In this document: in pieces, positions 1 to 4,878 of the stretch
Numbering within the stretch: the first letter of the stretch is position 1
How the letters are laid out: every line of letters begins with the position of its first letter
NCBI GenBank assembly: GCA_002353885.1
Contig: DEKO01000165.1
Location: 1-6,345 of the forward strand
Length of the DNA: 6,345 bases
Origin: Porphyromonadaceae bacterium UBA2720
GTDB lineage: Bacteria; Bacteroidota; Bacteroidia; Bacteroidales; Muribaculaceae
Direction of reading: 5' to 3'
The notes under the pieces: generated by a model
What the model was told of the DNA's origin: nothing
The model's database searches: none
Seen by the model: only the letters and a program-made list of their open reading frames with translations
Translations under genes and position numbers: made by a program

Positions 1-10
1 TTGTTTTCTT

Positions 11-87
11 AATCTCACACAGATCATCACAGATTCTCACAGATAAAAATATTTCTAAATCTGTGTAGATCTGTGTAAATCTGTGTG
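11..87. repeat. CACAGAT array with 10-bp period, inverted into a three-block hairpin
   Basis: CACAGAT occurs at 18-24, 28-34 and 38-44. Its complement ATCTGTG occurs at 59-65, 69-75 and 79-85. Both sets have an exact 10-bp period and are in mirror register (16-24 pairs with 79-87, 28-34 with 69-75, 38-44 with 59-65). The three bases between cores do not pair, so the stem alternates 7-9 paired and 3 unpaired bases around a 14-nt loop. Further copies of the core lie at 258-307, 463-475 and 6214-6270. This is an intergenic repeat family; its function is unknown to me. Confidence 0.85.
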
Positions 88-104
88 CTATATTCTGCCA
101 CTCT

Positions 105-150
105 GAGCCTCCCCCTCTTCAGGGGGGACCGAGGGGGGCTCCCTAGGGGA
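105..150. repeat. GC-rich imperfect palindromic element
   Basis: CCCCCT (111-116) and AGGGGG (121-126) form a perfect 6-bp hairpin with a CTTC loop. GAGCC...CCCCCTC (105-117) can alternatively pair with GAGGGGGGCTC (131-141), so two structures compete. CCCTAGGG (141-148) is a further 8-bp palindrome. A related G-run followed by ACTCCCTA recurs near 229-241. This resembles repetitive extragenic palindromes. No U-run follows, so I do not call it a terminator. Confidence 0.5.
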
Positions 151-173
151 CAACAGGTATATAGTTCCCATTT

Positions 174-189
174 AAAAAGCTAGCTTTTT
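174..189. repeat. 16-bp perfect palindrome centred on GCTAGC
   Basis: AAAAAGCTAGCTTTTT is self-complementary over all 16 bases. It could be a protein-binding dyad or a weak bidirectional hairpin with a T-run, but there is no adjacent gene for it to serve. The palindrome is directly visible; any function is unassigned. Confidence 0.5.
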
Positions 190-194
190 GCCTT

Positions 195-241
195 GTAGGG
201 ACGTAGCGTGCTGCATCCGATGGGGTTGGGGGGACTCCCTA
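195..241. repeat. REP-like hairpin followed by a G-run block
   Basis: GGACGTAGC (199-207) can pair with GCTGCATCC (210-218) with one mismatch and one wobble, giving a tight hairpin preceded by GTAG. From memory, elements that begin GTAGGGAC/GTAGGGGC and fold into a short stem are widespread extragenic repeats in several phyla; I cannot search to confirm membership. The following G-rich block (221-241) echoes the 131-145 block. Confidence 0.4.
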
Positions 242-257
242 CCGCCTGGCTGTTTCT

Positions 258-307
258 AATCTCACGCAGATTAAGTCTCACACAGATTATCACAGATTTA
301 CACAGAT
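258..307. repeat. Second CACAGAT array, 10-bp period
   Basis: The block opens with an ATCTCACGCAGAT unit (259-271) and continues with CACAGAT cores at 281-287, 291-297 and 301-307, again exactly 10 bp apart. It has no inverted right arm, unlike the copy at 11-87. The leading form ATCTCAC(A/G)CAGAT recurs at 12-24, 463-475 and 6215-6228, so this opening unit is probably the conserved edge of the repeat. Confidence 0.75.
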
Positions 308-328
308 TTTTTGGGTTTAGAAAACAAT

Positions 329-407
329 ACGGACAATTCATTGATATAGACAAGTCCAAGCTGATTGTCAAGATGAAATAATTGTCCTCGTTGTCCGTGT
401 TGTCTTC
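329..407. repeat. TTGTCC nonamer array with upstream inverted complement
   Basis: Three 9-bp units built on TTGTC(C/T) lie in tandem at 381-389, 390-398 and 399-407. Upstream, ACGGACAA (329-336) is the exact complement of TTGTCCGT (391-398). GGACAATT (331-338) is the exact complement of AATTGTCC (380-387). The left arm can therefore pair with either of two neighbouring units, giving alternative hairpins with loops of about 40-55 nt. A weaker GACAA/TTGTC pair (349-353, 365-369) lies inside. Confidence 0.55.
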
Positions 408-432
408 CAAAAATAGATATCAGCAGAATAAG

Positions 433-459
433 AGTTGTTGTAGTTGTTTGAGTTGTTTT
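433..459. repeat. AGTTGTTTG nonamer tandem array (3 units)
   Basis: AGTTGTTGT (433-441), AGTTGTTTG (442-450) and AGTTGTTTT (451-459) are three consecutive 9-bp units with changes only in the last three bases. Same period as, but different sequence from, the TTGTCC array just upstream. No coding frame of note runs through it. Confidence 0.65.
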
Positions 460-462
460 TTT

Positions 463-504
463 ATCTCACACAGATTTTGTTTATTTTTTTCTGTGAATTC
501 ACAG
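463..504. repeat. Isolated ATCTCACACAGAT unit plus 14-bp palindrome
   Basis: A single ATCTCACACAGAT unit at 463-475 is followed, after a T-rich spacer, by CTGTGAATTCACAG (491-504), which is perfectly self-complementary over 14 bp. The CACAG/CTGTG halves of the palindrome match the core of the CACAGAT family, so this may be a degenerate head-to-head copy. Confidence 0.5.
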
Positions 505-536
505 TGTTCAGTGTGCAAAACCCAGCTTGGCAGCCT

Positions 537-564
537 CTTAATTCTTAATTCTTAATTCTTAATT
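537..564. repeat. CTTAATT heptamer array (4 perfect units)
   Basis: Four identical 7-bp units occupy 537-543, 544-550, 551-557 and 558-564. The array ends 26 bp before the -7 element at 591-598, close to where a -33 element would sit. Copy-number change by slippage could therefore alter what lies upstream of that promoter. This consequence is inference. Confidence 0.85.
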
Positions 565-590
565 GTTATGGCGTATTAGCAGATTTTTTG

Positions 591-598
591 TATCTTTG
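591..598 (+). promoter_or_regulatory. Bacteroidota-type promoter -7 element (TATCTTTG)
   Basis: TATCTTTG matches the TAnnTTTG consensus of the Bacteroidota primary sigma factor. The -33 region is weak: the nearest TTG (563-565) is spaced too far. The -7 element ends 5 bp before the ATG at 604, so transcription should start very near the start codon, giving a leaderless or nearly leaderless mRNA. The element shares CTTTGCG with the second promoter at 850-857. Confidence 0.6.
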
Positions 599-603
599 CG
601 GCC

Positions 604-783
604 ATGAAATTGTTACGTGCAATAGGTTTGATTGTGGCATGCGCTGCTCTGGGGTGTGGCACGGCGTCGTGTGTCAATCAGAACTATGTCATGCTCGAGG
701 ATGATGAGTGGAGCGGTGCCGACATGGACAATGACCGGGCGCTCAGCAATGGAGAGTTAGAGATGGACGACTGGGACAGGTAG
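604..783 (+). CDS. Small acidic lipoprotein-like protein, 59 residues
   Basis: I do not recognise a family. The product begins MKLLR followed by a short hydrophobic stretch (residues 6-18), typical of an export signal. Cysteines lie at 13 (context IVAC, a good lipobox but with a short signal), 18 (ALGC, weaker) and 23 (TASC, weaker), so a lipoprotein is likely though the modified Cys is unclear. After Cys23 the mature part is only about 36 residues and strikingly acidic: 12 Asp/Glu against 2 Arg, including EDDE (32-35) and DDWD (55-58). The 604 start is chosen because it supplies the signal peptide and follows a clear -7 element. A possible terminator (798-831) separates it from tolC, which has its own promoter, so co-function with the exporter is only a suggestion from position. 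Small size leaves some doubt that it is translated. Confidence 0.6.
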   Translation: MKLLRAIGLIVACAALGCGTASCVNQNYVMLEDDEWSGADMDNDRALSNGELEMDDWDR

Positions 784-797
784 TGTTCCAAATTTCG

Positions 798-831
798 ATA
801 GGTGTGGTTCATTTTTTCGCCTATGGTTTTT
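798..831 (+). terminator. Possible intrinsic terminator of the small gene
   Basis: ATAGGTG (798-804) pairs with CGCCTAT (818-824) with one T-G wobble around a 13-nt loop, and a five-T run follows at 827-831 after GG. The stem is short and the loop itself T-rich, so the call is tentative. Confidence 0.3.
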
Positions 832-849
832 CGTTAAATTGTTTTTTTA

Positions 850-857
850 TAACTTTG
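850..857 (+). promoter_or_regulatory. Bacteroidota-type promoter -7 element (TAACTTTG) of the exporter genes
   Basis: TAACTTTG fits TAnnTTTG exactly and sits in a T-rich context like the promoter at 591-598. A -33 TTTG is not exact; the TTTTTCG at 827-833 is the nearest candidate. Transcription would begin around 861-863, giving a leader of roughly 17 nt before the tolC ATG at 879. No operator-like dyad is obvious beside it. Confidence 0.65.
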
Positions 858-878
858 CGTGCTAAATTTCAATGAAGT

Positions 879-2312
879 ATGCGAAGGATTATTTTTTTTA
901 TAGCCCTAGTCGGTTGTTTGTTTGCTGTGGCTCAGCCTGTTGTCTCACTGGACTCGTGCCGTGCAATGGCGCTGCGCAACAACAAGGAGATACGTCGTGC
1001 CGACATCGAGATTGAGAAGGCTGGCTATCAGCGTCAGGAGGCCCATGCGGCCTATCTGCCCAACATCGACTTTCAGGCATCGTATATCTACAATCAAAAG
1101 AAGGTGTCGCTCATCGAGCAGGACGCCCTGCTGCCAGTCAAGACCTTCAGCCTCGAGAAGCAGGGCTATGAGTTCAACGTGGTGACCAACCCGATGACAG
1201 GAGAGCCCATCATGAACAACGGGCAACCCATCCCGCAACAGGTGGCGCTGCTGCCCAAGAGCGCGATGACCTATAACATCCACAACATCATGGCTGCGGC
1301 GGTGACGGTGACGCAACCCATCTATATGGGTGGGAAGATCAAGGCGATGAACGAGATCACGCGCTATGCCGAGGAGATTGCACGGTCGTTGCGCGACAAC
1401 AAGGCGCAAGACGTGATCTACGACGTGGATGCGGCCTACTGGCAGGTGGTGTCGCTCAAAGCCAAGCAACGGCTGGCGGAGGGCTATGTCGATCTGCTGG
1501 AGTCGCTGCAGCGCGATGTGAACAAGATGCTGGGCGAGGGTGTGGCAACACGTGCCACACTGCTCTCGGTGGATGTGAAGCTCAACGAGGCTCAGGTGGC
1601 GCTGACCAAGGTTGACAACGGGTTGGCGCTGTCGCGCATGCACCTGGCGCAGCTGTGTGGTCTGCCTGTGGACAGCGACTTGCACCTGGTGGATGAGGAC
1701 CGTGAGACAGTGGCTGACGAATCGCTGCGTCCCATGGCCTACGACTTGAGTCAGGTCTATGCCCGCCGCAACGATATCCGCGCCCTGCATCTGGCCACCG
1801 AGGTCTATGACCAGAAGGTGAAGGTGGCTCGCAGCGAGATGTTGCCACAGGTGGCGGCGTTCGGTGCCTATCATGCGACCAATCCCAACAGCTACAACGG
1901 GTTCAAAAACCGTTTCGGCCTGGCCTTTGCGGTTGGGGCGATGGTGCGTGTGCCACTGTGGCACGGTGGTGCGCTAAGCAGCAAGGTGCGTCAGGCCGAG
2001 GCCGAGGCCAAGGCCAAGCGGCTGGAGCTGGCCGATGTGCAGGAGAAGGTGGCGCTGCAGGTGAGCCAGGCCAACTTCCGCTACCAAGAAGCGCTGAAGA
2101 CCTACAATGCCACGAAGGCCAACCTGGACAAGGCCAACGAGAACCTGCGCGTGGCGCAAGTAGCCTTCAAGGAGGGTGTGGGCACTAGCGATGACGTGAT
2201 GACGGCACAGACGGCATGGCTGATGGCCAACAGCGAGAAGATTGATGCCGAGATTGACGTGCGCCTGTGCGACACCTATCTGAGCAAGGTCTTGGGCGAA
2301 CCATTGCGCTAG
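879..2312 (+). CDS. TolC-family outer-membrane efflux protein
   Basis: Outer-membrane channel-tunnel subunit (477 residues) expected to trimerise and form the exit duct for the fusion protein and permeases encoded downstream. Residues 1-18 are a signal peptide (MRRIIFFIALVGCLFAVA, cleavage likely before Gln19). The two internal TolC repeats are visible: a first helical hairpin from SLDSCRAMALRNN (23-35) with AAYLPNIDFQASY (57-69) and the strand motif VTVTQPIYMGG (142-152), then a second with MLPQVAAFGAYHA (321-333) and AVGAMVRVPLWHGG (351-364). Ala/Glu/Lys-rich coiled-coil helices follow at 366-430, and GVGTSDDVMTAQTAWL (433-448) is a typical near-C-terminal motif. A polar stretch at 78-137 looks like an extended surface loop. 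The start at 879 gives the signal peptide; an ATG at 872 is out of frame. Substrate cannot be read from this component. Confidence 0.93.
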   Translation: MRRIIFFIALVGCLFAVAQPVVSLDSCRAMALRNNKEIRRADIEIEKAGYQRQEAHAAYLPNIDFQASYIYNQKKVSLIEQDALLPVKTFSLEKQGYEFNVVTNPMTGEPIMNNGQPIPQQVALLPKSAMTYNIHNIMAAAVTVTQPIYMGGKIKAMNEITRYAEEIARSLRDNKAQDVIYDVDAAYWQVVSLKAKQRLAEGYVDLLESLQRDVNKMLGEGVATRATLLSVDVKLNEAQVALTKVDNGLALSRMHLAQLCGLPVDSDLHLVDEDRETVADESLRPMAYDLSQVYARRNDIRALHLATEVYDQKVKVARSEMLPQVAAFGAYHATNPNSYNGFKNRFGLAFAVGAMVRVPLWHGGALSSKVRQAEAEAKAKRLELADVQEKVALQVSQANFRYQEALKTYNATKANLDKANENLRVAQVAFKEGVGTSDDVMTAQTAWLMANSEKIDAEIDVRLCDTYLSKVLGEPLR

Positions 2313-2314
2313 GG

Positions 2315-2330
2315 AGCCTTTTGGCTTTTT
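2315..2330 (+). terminator. Weak terminator-like hairpin just after tolC
   Basis: AGCC (2315-2318), TTTT loop, GGCT (2323-2326), then four more T. The stem has only 4 bp plus possible GU wobbles. It starts 3 bp past the stop codon. It could attenuate transcription between tolC and hlyD, but is too weak to call with confidence. Confidence 0.3.
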
Positions 2331-2357
2331 GCTTAGTAGTTAAGTAGTTAAATCTTT

Positions 2358-2408
2358 TGCAAGCCGAATGCAGAGCTGAGCTCGCTCATGCTATGCTGAG
2401 GCGCAGCC
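2358..2408 (+). repeat. Palindromic intergenic element, copy A
   Basis: The first 18 bp (2358-2375) are identical to 6303-6320 at the right edge of the window, and GCTATGCTGA (2390-2399) is identical to 6336-6345. Between them lies an extended imperfect palindrome: GCC (2363-2365) with GGC (2400-2402), GCAGAGC (2370-2376) with GCTATGC (2390-2396, one mismatch), and TGAGC (2377-2381) with GCTCA (2384-2388) around a TC turn. The two copies differ by a base pair swap at the inner stem (T-A here, C-G in copy B). It resembles a REP-type or short non-autonomous mobile repeat; no transposase is in the window. Confidence 0.75.
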
Positions 2409-2422
2409 AAGATTATGCAAAT

Positions 2423-2540
2423 GGAGTTAAGACAATACTTTTTTTAGTAGTTAAGTCCTGACAAGAAGCAACAAGACATTCGTCTTAACTCCTTAACTCC
2501 TTAACTCCTTTAACTACTAAAAAAAACTCCTTTAACTACT
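2423..2540. repeat. Long imperfect inverted repeat with CTTAACTC octamer array
   Basis: TTTTTTTAGTAGTTAA (2439-2454) is the exact complement of 2510-2525, a 16-bp arm. The flanking GGAGTTAA (2423-2430) pairs with TTAACTAC (2532-2539) with one mismatch, so the whole forms a long imperfect hairpin. Inside it, CTTAACTC is repeated three times (2484-2507) and AAGAC/GTCTT (2473-2477, 2482-2486) forms a small hairpin. AACTCCTTTAACTACT occurs twice (2503-2518, 2525-2540) 22 bp apart. The same AGTAGTTA motif is tandem at 2335-2350. This is the middle of the 301-bp tolC-hlyD gap, which has no gene. Confidence 0.7.
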
Positions 2541-2547
2541 GACAAAA

Positions 2548-2610
2548 GTCTAACGTCTAACATCTAACGTCTAAAGTCTAAGATATAACGTCTAAAAACT
2601 AAAAGCTAAA
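2548..2610. repeat. GTCTAAC heptamer array ending at the hlyD start codon
   Basis: Nine consecutive degenerate 7-bp units can be read from 2548 to 2610. Units 1 and 2 are perfect GTCTAAC, and the rest decay towards AAACTAA and AAGCTAA as they near the ATG at 2614. Positions 2545-2565 are identical over 21 bp to 3690-3710, just before the first permease gene. The region that should carry hlyD's ribosome-binding signals is thus made of repeat, with no Shine-Dalgarno sequence. I find no TAnnTTTG promoter in the gap. Confidence 0.8.
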
Positions 2611-2613
2611 AAT

Positions 2614-3621
2614 ATGGATAATAACCAACAGCGGACCATCGTCCGCAAGAAAGACCGCGCACTGCTGGCCGCCATCGGAGTGTTTGCTGTGGCTATGGCC
2701 ATGATTGCCGTGTTGGGACTTGTGCTCGTGCAGCCGCCCAAAGACACGACGCAGGGGCAGGCCGACTGCGACCAGGTGAGGGTGTCGGGCAAGCTGCCCG
2801 GCAGGGTGGAACGCATCTATGTCACCGAGGGACAGATGGTGCACCGTGGCGACACGATTGCCAAGGTCTACTCGTCGACGGCCGATGCCAAGCTCTATCA
2901 GGCTCAGCAGATGGCCAATGCGGCAGCCTCGCAAACGCAGAAGGTGGATGCCGGCACGCGTGACGAGATCAAGAAGAGTGCCTACAACATGTGGCAGCAG
3001 GCCATTGCTGCCGAGACCATCGCCCAGAAGACCTATCAGCGCATGCAGTCGCTGTTTGAGCAAGGTGTTGTCACCGAGCAGAAGCGCGATGAGGCCAAGG
3101 CTGCTGCCGACGCTGCCGCGGCACAGGTGCAGGCAGCCAAGAGCCAGTATGACATGGCGGTGAATGGTGCCCAGCGCGAGGACAAGGCTGCCAGCAAGAG
3201 TGTGGCCAATGCTGCCCGAGGCACGGTGATGGAGGTGCAGTCGTTGCTTGAGGACCAGTATCTGCTGGCGCCGTGCGATGGCGAGGTGGCACAGATTTAC
3301 CCTCAGGAGGGCGAACTTGTGGCCATGGGTGCCCCAGTGGTGTCGATAGCCCGCATGGACGACATGTGGGTGTCGTTCAGTGTGCGTGAGGAGATGCTCA
3401 AGGACCTGCCGATGGGCAAGGTCATCACCACCGACATCCCTGCCCTGGGGCTGAAGGATGTGAAGATGAAGGTCTTCTATGTTCACGACATGGGCACCTA
3501 TGCCGTGTGGCAGGCCACGAAGGCCTATGGGCAGTATGACTCCAAGACCTTTGAGGTGAAGGCGCGTCCCGAGGCTCGCATCGAGAACTTCCGTCCCGGC
3601 ATGAGTGTCATTCTCAAGTAA
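2614..3621 (+). CDS. HlyD/YbhG-type membrane fusion protein
   Basis: Periplasmic adaptor (335 residues) that would link the inner-membrane permeases to the TolC-like duct. A short basic cytoplasmic start (1-15) precedes one membrane anchor (about 17-39). The first half of the biotinyl-lipoyl-like domain follows (57-87, with VSGKLPGRVERIYVTEGQMV). A long Ala/Gln/Lys-rich alpha-helical hairpin spans about 90-212 and includes LFEQGVVTEQKRDEAKAAAD (147-166), a classic fusion-protein turn. The second lipoyl half is at 216-247 (LLAPCDGEVAQIYPQEGELV). The beta-barrel region runs from MWVSFSVREEML (251-262) to FRPGMSVILK (326-335). Length suits YbhG/EmrA-like members, which are shorter than RND adaptors. 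The start at 2614 gives the expected basic-then-hydrophobic N-terminus. The 301-bp gap from tolC leaves co-transcription unproven; the next gene follows after 90 bp. Confidence 0.92.
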   Translation: MDNNQQRTIVRKKDRALLAAIGVFAVAMAMIAVLGLVLVQPPKDTTQGQADCDQVRVSGKLPGRVERIYVTEGQMVHRGDTIAKVYSSTADAKLYQAQQMANAAASQTQKVDAGTRDEIKKSAYNMWQQAIAAETIAQKTYQRMQSLFEQGVVTEQKRDEAKAAADAAAAQVQAAKSQYDMAVNGAQREDKAASKSVANAARGTVMEVQSLLEDQYLLAPCDGEVAQIYPQEGELVAMGAPVVSIARMDDMWVSFSVREEMLKDLPMGKVITTDIPALGLKDVKMKVFYVHDMGTYAVWQATKAYGQYDSKTFEVKARPEARIENFRPGMSVILK

Positions 3622-3637
3622 GTTTTGAGTTTCGGGT

Positions 3638-3685
3638 TTCGATTGTTCGAGCATTCGATTGTTCGATTGTTCGAGCATTCGAGCC
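3638..3685. repeat. TTCGA octamer array (6 units)
   Basis: Six consecutive 8-bp units, each starting TTCGA: TTCGATTG (3638), TTCGAGCA (3646), TTCGATTG (3654), TTCGATTG (3662), TTCGAGCA (3670), TTCGAGCC (3678). Because the unit types alternate, 3638-3658 is repeated identically at 3662-3682, 24 bp (three units) on. The array fills most of the 90-bp gap between hlyD and the first permease and directly precedes the heptamer array. Confidence 0.85.
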
Positions 3686-3689
3686 AACT

Positions 3690-3710
3690 AAAGTCTAACG
3701 TCTAACATCT
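3690..3710. repeat. GTCTAAC heptamers before the first permease start
   Basis: Two perfect GTCTAAC units (3693-3706) and a third, ATCTCAT (3707-3713), whose last two bases are the first two of the ATG at 3712. Positions 3690-3710 are identical to 2545-2565 upstream of hlyD. No Shine-Dalgarno sequence is present. Confidence 0.8.
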
Positions 3711-3711
3711 C

Positions 3712-4878
3712 ATGAGGTTATTTTTCAACGAGTCGATCAAGCGAGGTCTGGTGCAGCTGGTGCGGCGCCAGCTCTACTGGCTGGTGATGATTGTGCTACC
3801 CATCGGTTGCTCAATCTTCCTGCTCGACCTGATGAAGGATGGGGGAGTGCACCGTGTGCCAGTGGGCATTGTCGACCTCGACAACTCGATGGTGTCGCGG
3901 CGCATCGAGCGCAACCTCATGGCTATGCAGCAGGTTGACATCCGCCAGCACTACACCAACTATGACGAGGCCATCAAGGCACTGCAGCGCGGCGACATCT
4001 ACGGCTTCATCGTCATGCCCGAGCGGCTTGAGCACAAGGCGCTCAGTGGGCAAGAGCCGGTGGTGAGCTACTATATCAACTATGCCTACTTCCCGCCCGC
4101 GTCGATGCAGTACAAGGGTTTCAAGACCATCACCATGCTGGCCAACGGTGCCATAGCCAAGACCACGCTCGAAGCCACTGGCCTGCTCACCGACCGCGGC
4201 GTGATGACGCTGCTGCAGCCCATCTTGACACAGGTGCACGCCTTGGGCAATCCATGGCTGAACTATAGCTACTACCTCAACCTGTCGTTCATACCCTGCT
4301 TGTTGGCTTTGTTCATTATGCTCACCACGTCGTTCAGCATCGGCACTGAGCTCAAGTATGGCACTTGCCGCGAGTGGATTGCCTCGGCTGGCCGTTCGAT
4401 AGAGTTTGCGCTGTTGGGCAAGCTGGCTCCGCACATGTTCATCTTCACATGCACGGGTTGGATGATCCAGTTCTTGATGTATCGTGTCTATGGCTTGCCG
4501 CTCAACTGCAATCCTTGGCACATGATTCTGGCTATGCCTCTGTTTGTGCTGGCCAACCAGGGTTTTGCCCTGCTGATGATGTGCATCGCTCCCAATTTCC
4601 GTCTGGGCACGACCCTGTGCACGCTGCTGGGCATGCTGTCGTTCTCGTTCTGTGGTTTCTCGTTGCCCGAGGAGGCGATGTACCCCTGGGTGCGTGCCAT
4701 CGGCTATGTGGTACCCATCAAGTACTACTTCTTGCTGTCGATCGACCAGGCGCTCAACGGCATCCCGTTCTATTATTCACGTTATTACTATGCTGCGCTC
4801 ATTGTCTTTGTGGCGTTGCCATGGCCGCTGCTGTGGCGCCTCAAGCGTGAGTGCATCAAGCCCATCTATGTGCCATGA
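3712..4878 (+). CDS. ABC-2 type transporter permease (first of a pair)
   Basis: Inner-membrane channel subunit (388 residues) of the ABC2_membrane_3 / YbhS-YbhR-YhhJ type. One membrane helix (22-41) is followed by a large extracytoplasmic domain (about 42-188). That domain carries the family hallmarks VPVGIVDLDNSMVSRRIERN (49-68) and YDEAIKALQRGDIYGFIVMP (84-103). Five more hydrophobic helices lie near 191-211, 236-256, 270-293, 299-318 and 359-377. The cytoplasmic loop GTELKYGTCREWIASAGRS (211-229) before LLGKL matches the conserved ABC-2 loop that normally contacts an ATPase. FCGFSLPEEAMYPWVRAIGY (313-332) is the usual SGxxxP-like motif in degenerate form. The stop overlaps the next gene's start by 4 bp (ATGA), so the two are surely co-translated and probably heterodimerise. 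No ATPase gene is nearby. Confidence 0.9.
   Translation: MRLFFNESIKRGLVQLVRRQLYWLVMIVLPIGCSIFLLDLMKDGGVHRVPVGIVDLDNSMVSRRIERNLMAMQQVDIRQHYTNYDEAIKALQRGDIYGFIVMPERLEHKALSGQEPVVSYYINYAYFPPASMQYKGFKTITMLANGAIAKTTLEATGLLTDRGVMTLLQPILTQVHALGNPWLNYSYYLNLSFIPCLLALFIMLTTSFSIGTELKYGTCREWIASAGRSIEFALLGKLAPHMFIFTCTGWMIQFLMYRVYGLPLNCNPWHMILAMPLFVLANQGFALLMMCIAPNFRLGTTLCTLLGMLSFSFCGFSLPEEAMYPWVRAIGYVVPIKYYFLLSIDQALNGIPFYYSRYYYAALIVFVALPWPLLWRLKRECIKPIYVP

Larger units (their letters stand above)
1..590. other. Gene-free repeat mosaic upstream of the small lipoprotein gene
   Basis: I see no credible gene in this 590-bp stretch. The only open frame of any length (minus strand, 180-410) runs across several repeats and has no family resemblance. 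The stretch is a patchwork of separate short repeats, listed individually below: CACAGAT arrays, GC-rich hairpins, an AT-flanked palindrome, 9-bp tandem arrays and a 7-bp tandem array. Base composition shifts sharply between blocks, from AT-rich to runs of G and C, as expected of accumulated intergenic repeats rather than a decayed gene. No tRNA, rRNA or CRISPR pattern is visible. Confidence 0.7.

Noticed and set aside
11..307. CRISPR array
   Set aside because: Repeated cores are only 7-9 bp with 3-bp spacers, in both orientations; nothing resembles 25-40 bp repeats with unique spacers.
180..410. 76-residue open frame on the minus strand
   Set aside because: It crosses a palindrome, a G-run block, a CACAGAT array and part of the TTGTCC array. 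It has no recognisable domain or plausible start signal, and its composition follows the repeats.
872..1015. Upstream ATG giving a 47-codon frame overlapping the tolC start
   Set aside because: It has no Shine-Dalgarno sequence and its product is a Cys-rich out-of-frame reading of the tolC signal-peptide region. It could affect initiation but there is no evidence that it is a gene.
945..1964. 339-residue open frame on the minus strand opposite tolC
   Set aside because: It lies entirely inside a clear TolC-family gene and has the His/Gln/Leu-rich composition of an antisense shadow of GC-rich coding DNA.
2358..2408. tRNA or small structured RNA gene
   Set aside because: The fold is a single hairpin of about 40 nt, without cloverleaf arms or a T-loop motif, and recurs as a dispersed repeat.
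2599..3687. 362-residue open frame on the minus strand opposite hlyD
   Set aside because: It covers the whole adaptor gene and both flanking repeat arrays. Its start falls just beyond the TTCGA octamers and the peptide shows no family pattern.
4851..4874. Earlier in-frame ATG for the second permease
   Set aside because: It would add eight residues inside the preceding gene; the ATGA overlap at 4875-4878 is the usual coupled arrangement.
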